Positions 58,086-64,000 of a stretch of 64,000 bases of DNA are shown piece by piece. Positions within the stretch are counted from its first letter, which is position 1. Each line of letters starts with the position of its first letter. This stretch comes from Physcia stellaris. Lineage: Eukaryota; Ascomycota; Lecanoromycetes; Caliciales; Physciaceae. The notes beneath the pieces are model-generated. The model had not been told where the DNA came from. It saw only the letters and a list, made by a program, of their open reading frames with translations, and ran no database searches. The position numbers were made by a program, and so were the translations under genes. The stretch lies in assembly GCA_018902385.1 (NCBI GenBank), contig JABSSW010000062.1:176619-240618 (forward strand). The letters are read 5' to 3'.

Positions 58086-58380
58086 CTTCTGTATGTGTAT
58101 GTGTGTTCTATCGACTATCTAGCTAGCTAACAGAAGAGTCTTGTCATGAATAAAGACGAAAAGAACGAGAAATTTCATGAATTATATAGACAAACTGCTC
58201 GGAAATAATTGAAAGTTTATTTGAATATTTTCAATATAATTCGTATTAATTTATTGATATTCTAGTGAAACTGCATTAGTTTATTGATTTTCAATGAATA
58301 TTGCATTAGATTATTGATTATGCATGCACGTATATGTACATATATATTGATTGATTATGCAATTAACAAAAACTCAAAAT
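58086..58380. other. Upstream region of the six-exon gene
   Basis: About 300 bp without a gene. It contains the short repeat TTATTGAT(A/T)(T/A)T (58252-58320) and a run of TATATGTACATATATATTG. Confidence 0.5.
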
Positions 58381-59760
58381 CGAGTCATTCGGAAACGGAA
58401 AACTCTGCAGCAATCGAGCGTGAAAATCTCCTAAAATGACCTCATGAAATGGATGCAGAATACCTGAGATAGTGACTGAATAGGAAACAGATTGCAGTGT
58501 TCTCGAACGAGATCTCGAACGATATCAACAAGCGCCCAGAATCGAGTCATTTCGAGAGAATGAGACCTGCAATCACGAACGTGAAGATCTCCAAGAATGA
58601 TCTCATGAAATGAGTGCAGAATATCTGAGATAGTGACTGAATAGAAAGCAGATTGCAATGATCTCGAACGAGGTCTCGAACGAAATCAATAAGCTTTCGA
58701 AATCGAGCCATTTCGAGATGATGAAGTCTGCAGCAATCGAATGTGAAGATTTCTAGAATGATCTCATGAAATAGATGCAGAATATTCGAGAAGATGACTG
58801 AATAGAAAGCAGATTGCAATGATCTCGAACGAGATCAATAAATTTCGAAATCGAGTCATTTCGAGATGATGAAGTCTGCAGCAACCGAGTGTGAAGATTT
58901 TCTAAAATGATTTCATGAAATGGATGCAGGATATTCGAGATGATGACTGAATAGAAAGCAGATTGCAATGTTCTCGAACGAAAGATCAATAAATTTTCGA
59001 AATCGAGTCATTTCGAGATGTAAAGCATGCAGCCACGAACGTGAAAATCTCCTAAAATGATCTCATGAAATGAGTGCAGAATATTCGAGATGATGACTGA
59101 ATAGAAAGCAGATTGCAATGTTCTCGAACGAGATCTCGAACGATATCAACAAGTGTTCAGAATCGAGTCATTTCGAGAGTGTAAATCATGCAGTCACGAA
59201 CGTGAAAATCTTCAAGAATGATCTCATGAAATGGGTGCAGAATATTTGAGATGATGATTGCATTGAAGACAGATTGCAATGATTTCGAACGAGATCAATA
59301 AATTTTCGAAATCGAATCATTTCGAGAGAATGAAATTTGCAGCCACGAACGTGAAGATTTTCAAAAATGATCTCATGAAATGAGTGCAAGATATCTGAGA
59401 TGATGACTGCATTGAAAACAAATTGCAATGTTCTCGAACGAAATCTCGAACGATATCAACAAGTGCCCAAAATCGAGTCATTTCGAAAAAGTGAAATCTG
59501 CAACCACGAACGTGAAAATCTCCAAAAATGATCTCATGAAATGGATGCAGAATATCTGAAATGATGACTGCATTGAAGACAGATTGCAATGATCTCGAAC
59601 GAAATCAATAGATTTTCGAAATCGAGCCATTTCGAAAGAGTGAAGTCTGCAGTCACGAACGTGAAAATCTCCAAGAATGATCTCATGAAATGAATGCAAA
59701 ATACCTGAAATGATGATTGCATTGAAACAAATTGTAATGATTTCGAACTGCAAATCATTA
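58381..59760. repeat. Tandem repeat with alternating ~161- and ~149-bp units, about nine copies
   Basis: The landmark CGAGTCATTTCGAG (with variants) occurs at 58381, 58543, 58704, 58852, 59004, 59164, 59313, 59474 and 59623. Steps are 162, 161, 148, 152, 160, 149, 161 and 149 bp. The 12-bp difference comes from presence or absence of a second GATCTCGAACGA block. Each unit also holds ATGATCTCATGAAATG. Open frames here are repeat by-products. Confidence 0.9.
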
Positions 59761-59999
59761 TGAGAATTTGCAGAAAAATAACTAGGTCGAAATTCGAGAG
59801 CATTCGATTACCTAATTGGATTTTGAAATCTGTTTCGTGCTCGAGGCCTGGTCGAATTCGAAATCTTCAAAAATGATCTCAGAAATTTGAATGCAAAATA
59901 TCTGAGATGATACTGCATTGGCAAATTGTAATGATCTCGATTCTGCAAAAAGGCTCGAATTATCTGAAGAATGCCTGAATTCTGCAGAATTTAAATTAA
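59761..59999. other. Degenerate edge of the repeat array
   Basis: Parts of the previous unit (AATGATCTC, ATATCTGAGATGAT) are recognisable but scrambled. No gene is seen. Confidence 0.5.
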
Positions 60000-61085
60000 A
60001 GATCTGTTTTTCCGCGCAAATTCGAGCTCGATAATTAGTTTCGCATTCAATTCTGCCTGTTTTCGCGCATGTTTCGAGCTCGAGATTCTGACCGAATTCG
60101 AACTTCCAAACAGGGGTCAGATCTCGACGAAAATATCAGACTTCGAACAAGAGTGAAAAAATCGAATTTCGCAAAAAAAATTTCATCTATTTGCTCGTGA
60201 CGAGATTAGCAGATCTCGATGTGTATGTAAAGATCGAAAAGAAAAAGAAAAAAAGAAGAAACGAATAGATCTGAGATAATTGACAGTTTCGCATTCAATT
60301 AAGATCTGTTCTTCGCGCATGCTTCGAGCTCGAGATAATTGACAGTTTCGCATTCAATTAAGATCTGTTTTTCGCGCATGTTTCGTGCTCGAGATCTGAT
60401 CGAATTCGAATCTCTAGACAGAAGAAGTCAAATCTCGACGAAGATATCAGACTTCGAACAAGAATGAAGAAATCGAATTTCGCAAAGAGAGTCCCATCTA
60501 TTTGCTCGTGACGAGATTAGCAGATCTCGATGTGTATGTAAAGATCGAAAAAAAAAAAAAAAACGAACGAATAGAATCTGAGATAATTGACAGTTTCGCA
60601 TTCAATTAAGATCTGTTCTTCGCGCATGTTTCGAGCTCGAGATAACTGACAGTTTCGCATTCAATTGAGATTTGTTCTTCACGCATGCTTCGTGCTCGAG
60701 ATCTGGTCGAATTCGAATCTCCAGACAGAAAAAATCAGACCTCGACGAAGATATCAGACTTCGAACAAAGATGAAGAAGTCGAATCTCGCAGAGAAAATT
60801 TCATCTATTTGCCCGTGACGAGATTAGCAAATCTCGATGTGTATGTAAAAACCGAAAGAAAAGAAGAGACGAACAAATAGAATCTGAAATAATTGACAGT
60901 TTCGCACCCAATTAAGATCTGTTCTTCGCGCATGCTTCGAGCTCGAAATAATTGACAGTTTCGCATTCAATTAAGATCTGTTCTCCGCGCATGCTTCGAG
61001 CTCGAGATAATTGACAATTTCGCACCCAATTGGACTCTGTTCTCCGCGAGTTGATTTCGTGTTTATTTCGAGTCAAATAAAATAT
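60000..61085. repeat. ~306-bp tandem repeat, about three copies
   Basis: The landmark CTCGAGAT(C/T)TG(A/G)(C/T)CGAATTCG occurs near 60077, 60384 and 60690. Each unit also has CGTGACGAGATTAGCA, GATGTGTATGTAAA, a purine-rich A/G tract, and one or two copies of a TAATTGACAGTTTCGCA block. Confidence 0.82.
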
Positions 61086-62030
61086 CGAAATCGAACGTTG
61101 AAATCGAATTTGACGTTTTGTCATTAAATAATCATATATATTTCAACGATAAATCGTTGTTTATTTACAAAACAAATTCGAAATTTGACATTTATAATTG
61201 TTACGTTATTATTTGTTTGTTATGATTTATTTTATTCAAAATTCGTTTAGTAAAAATGTTGAACAAGAATTAAAACATATAATATTTAAATAAAATTTGA
61301 TTATTTTTGAATATCTGTATCAATTCATAAAAATTATTTTTTACAAATTCAATTCGTTTGAATATTGTTTGAATTTTGTATAAATTATCAAATTACGACA
61401 TTGAAATTTAATTATTAAATTTACAAAAAAAAAAAATTAAAATAATATTTGATTTCTATTTTAATGATAAAATGATTTGTTAATATCGAATCAAATTTTT
61501 ATATAAATCGTTAAAAAAATATAATTTTGCAATCATATTTTAAAATAATATAAATCAATATATTTTTGATGTATATCAAATATTTCATTACATTAACGAC
61601 AAATTTTATATAAAAATTTAATATATTCGTTCGAAAATTTTATTTTATGATAACATTATTTGATTTGCGAAACAACATTTTAGAAAATCATGATATCATT
61701 GAAAATCAAAATAAAATTATAATTTAAAGTTTAAATTAACGATATTATAATTACGATATTATCGATTTCAAAATTCGATTTAAATTAAATGTAATTAAAA
61801 AATCAAAAAAATTATATATAAAAAAACAAAATTGATTGATATAAAAATAACGAATTTCGAATTTCGTAAATATAATGTCGATTTTCGTTAAAAATTAAAA
61901 AAAATGAATATTCGAAATTAAAATTTAATTGAAATTTGTAAAATAAAATGTTATTACATACATTACGTTTCGATTGAATTAACGATTAATATTATAAAAA
62001 ACTTTTAAACAGTTTTTTCGAAAATTTCGA
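61086..62030. other. AT-rich sequence without genes
   Basis: Mutated AT-rich DNA with no recognisable gene or repeat. Confidence 0.6.
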
Positions 62031-63000
62031 CGATTCTTCATTCTTGCGGTACCGGTGCTGTTTCTCGATGAATATTTGACGTATCGTAAATCTGAAACCA
62101 GTTTTGAAATCTACAAGAAAAACTGAATAAAAAAGTGGTGAGGTTTTAGCGGCTAATTTGTTACGAATTTTTCGAATTTTGATAACTCGAAAATTCGACT
62201 AAGTTCCGAGATTCTTGCGGTACCGGTGCTGTTTCTCGATGAATATTTGACGTATCGTAATTCTGAAACCAGTTTTGAAATCTACGTAAAAAACATAAAT
62301 AAAAAGTGATATTGTTGAGCCGGATTGGGTTAGCGGCTGATTTTTACGAATTTTTGAAATTTTCGTATTCGATTAATTCAGATAAAACATCGGAACCGAA
62401 TCGTTTCTCGACGAATATTTGACGTATTGAAAATGTAAGACCAGTTTTGAAATCTACGTAAAAAATTGAAATAAAAAGTGACAAGGTTGGGCTCAATCGG
62501 GTTAGCGGCTGATTTTTCACGAATTTTTGAAGTTTTGTATCTCGAAAATTCGACTATGTTTCGATAAAACATCGATACCGAAGCCGTTTCTCGATGAATA
62601 TTTGACGTATTGAAAATGTAAAATCAGTTTTGAAATCTACGTGAAAAATGAAAATAAAAAGTTGTATTGTTGAGCCGAATTGAGTTAGCGATCGATTTTT
62701 TACAAATTTTTGAAATTTTGTATTTCGAAAATTGATCGATATCGAAATCGTTTCTTAACGAATATGTGACGTATCGAAAATTTGAAATCAGATTTGAAAT
62801 TATAATAAAAAATGACATCATTTTCACATATATTAAGTTTCAATTGAATTAGCGATTGATTTTACACGAATTTTTGAAATTTTGTATTTTGAAAATTCGA
62901 TTAAATTTCGATAATTCATCGACATTGAAATCGATTTTCGACGAATATGTGACGTATCGAAAAAATAAAATTAATTTTAAAATTGACGTAAAAAAAAATC
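62031..63000. repeat. ~175-bp tandem repeat related to the composite repeat units
   Basis: The landmark GACGTAT(C/T)G(T/A)AA recurs at 62078, 62249, 62421, 62603, 62768 and 62951. Units share CTGAAACCAG...TTTGAAATCTACG and GGGTTAGCGGCTGATTTTT with the 183-bp units at 35.8 and 48.3 kb, so the families are distantly related. Decay increases to the right. Confidence 0.82.
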
Positions 63001-64000
63001 AAAAATAATAAAATTGAATCGAATTAAATTAATGATTGATTTTTTACGAATTTTTGAATTTTGTTATTTTTGAAATTCGAAATTTCGTTAAAAATAAAGT
63101 CAATCGTTTTTCGATGCAAACATGTCTTGAAAAATTAAAAAAAAATTAAAAAATGATAAAATTGAATCGTTATAAATGAACAGTTGATTGTATACGAATT
63201 TTTAAAATGTTGATTTTTCGAAAATTTCAACAAAATTTCGAAATAATAAAAAATTCAAATTTCGATGAATAGTTGATAATCGATAATTTGAAATCAATTT
63301 TGAAATTCGTAAAAAACGAAAATTAAACATTTTAAATCGAATTAATTTATCGATTAAATTTTTTCGAAACGATTTTTAAATATTTCACGTATAAATATAT
63401 AAAATTCATTTTGAAATTTACAATAAATATAAATAAAAAATAATAAAATCAAATCGAATCGAAATAACGATTATTTTGTTTCGAAATGTTTCGTTATATT
63501 GAAATTCGAAATTTATCGAAAATTCGATAAAAGTTTCACATATAAAAAATTTGAAATTAAATTTATTATTTGTTTTAATTATATTGTAATTATTGTATTC
63601 AAAATTTCGTATAAATAATAATAAAAATAAAATTCAAATATCAACGAATAATTGTATTCGTTAAATGATGTAAATTTTGATGTGATTAACGATTAATTTT
63701 AAAAAAATTTTCAATAATATTGTATAAAGTTTTCGATATAGAAAATTCGATTATAATTGTAAATCAATAAAATGTTATAATACGTTAAACGATACATTTA
63801 ATTTTATGTTTTAATTCATTAGAATTAATAATATCGATTGACAAATTATGTACAAAATTGAAAACAATTTTCTGTAAAAAATCAAACGTATGTTAAATGA
63901 TATTTCAACAAAACAAACGTAATTTCGAAATCGAACACAGTTAATACACGTGATTCGATTTTCGAACAAAACAGACATGAATTCGGAATGGAGCAAGGCA
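63001..64000. other. AT-rich sequence, decayed end of the repeat
   Basis: Faint traces of the ~175-bp unit continue to about 63.5 kb. No gene is seen. The last 40 bases return to a more normal base mix. Confidence 0.5.

Noticed and set aside
58431-59803. Series of minus-strand open frames of 75-91 codons with similar content
   Set aside because: They repeat with the 149/161-bp tandem units and have no gene structure.

Overview
The window looks like a chromosome segment of a filamentous ascomycete, most likely a Dothideomycete-type Pezizomycotina. The genes carry short 45-120 nt introns with fungal splice sites, there is a fungal secondary-metabolite gene cluster, and there is a long, extremely AT-rich block of the kind left by repeat-induced point mutation (RIP). 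All assignments come from reading the sequence; no database was searched.

Left part (1-17 kb): a compact aromatic polyketide cluster. It holds the start of a non-reducing PKS (SAT domain, running off the left edge), an EthD-domain protein, an O-methyltransferase, a cytochrome P450, a short-chain dehydrogenase/reductase (SDR), a secreted FAD-linked oxidase, an MFS exporter of the DHA2 type, a second SDR, and an AflR-type Zn2Cys6 regulator. The set gives a plausible route: the PKS makes an aromatic core, the EthD, methyltransferase, P450, SDR and FAD enzymes tailor it, and the MFS protein exports it. AflR-like palindromes (TCG-N5-CGA or one mismatch) lie upstream of most of these genes. 17-22.5 kb is gene-poor, with one good secreted-protein gene at 21.2-22.3 kb.

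Middle part (22.5-50.5 kb): a strongly AT-rich block. It contains a mutated Ty3/Gypsy chromovirus with LTRs (23.1-31.6 kb); an LTR element without pol that is still GC-rich, with perfect 195-bp LTR ends, a 5-bp target duplication and a C2H2 zinc-finger ORF (32.1-35.3 kb); an older, heavily mutated relative of that element on the other strand (41.5-43.8 kb); two copies of a composite repeat with palindromes, telomere-like motifs and about 183-bp tandem units (35.8 and 48.3 kb); an 18-copy, about 161-bp satellite (37.2-40.1 kb); and a 22-bp minisatellite (49.3-50.3 kb).

Right part (50.8-64 kb): a broken gene for a RecQ-like, telomere-linked-type helicase with Cys-rich flanking regions, then a small six-exon gene on the minus strand with an AT-hook-like motif, then three further tandem-repeat families (58.4-63 kb). 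Helicase type plus satellites suggest a subtelomeric or centromere-like setting; that is inference.

The most notable signal is the mutation signature. The two LTRs of the 32-35 kb element differ by about 27 C-to-T or G-to-A changes, all in the same direction, and by hand count every one lies in a CpC or CpT context and none in CpA or CpG. The whole AT-rich block shows the same footprint: CpA and CpG are common, CpC and CpT are nearly absent. This differs from classical RIP, which prefers CpA.
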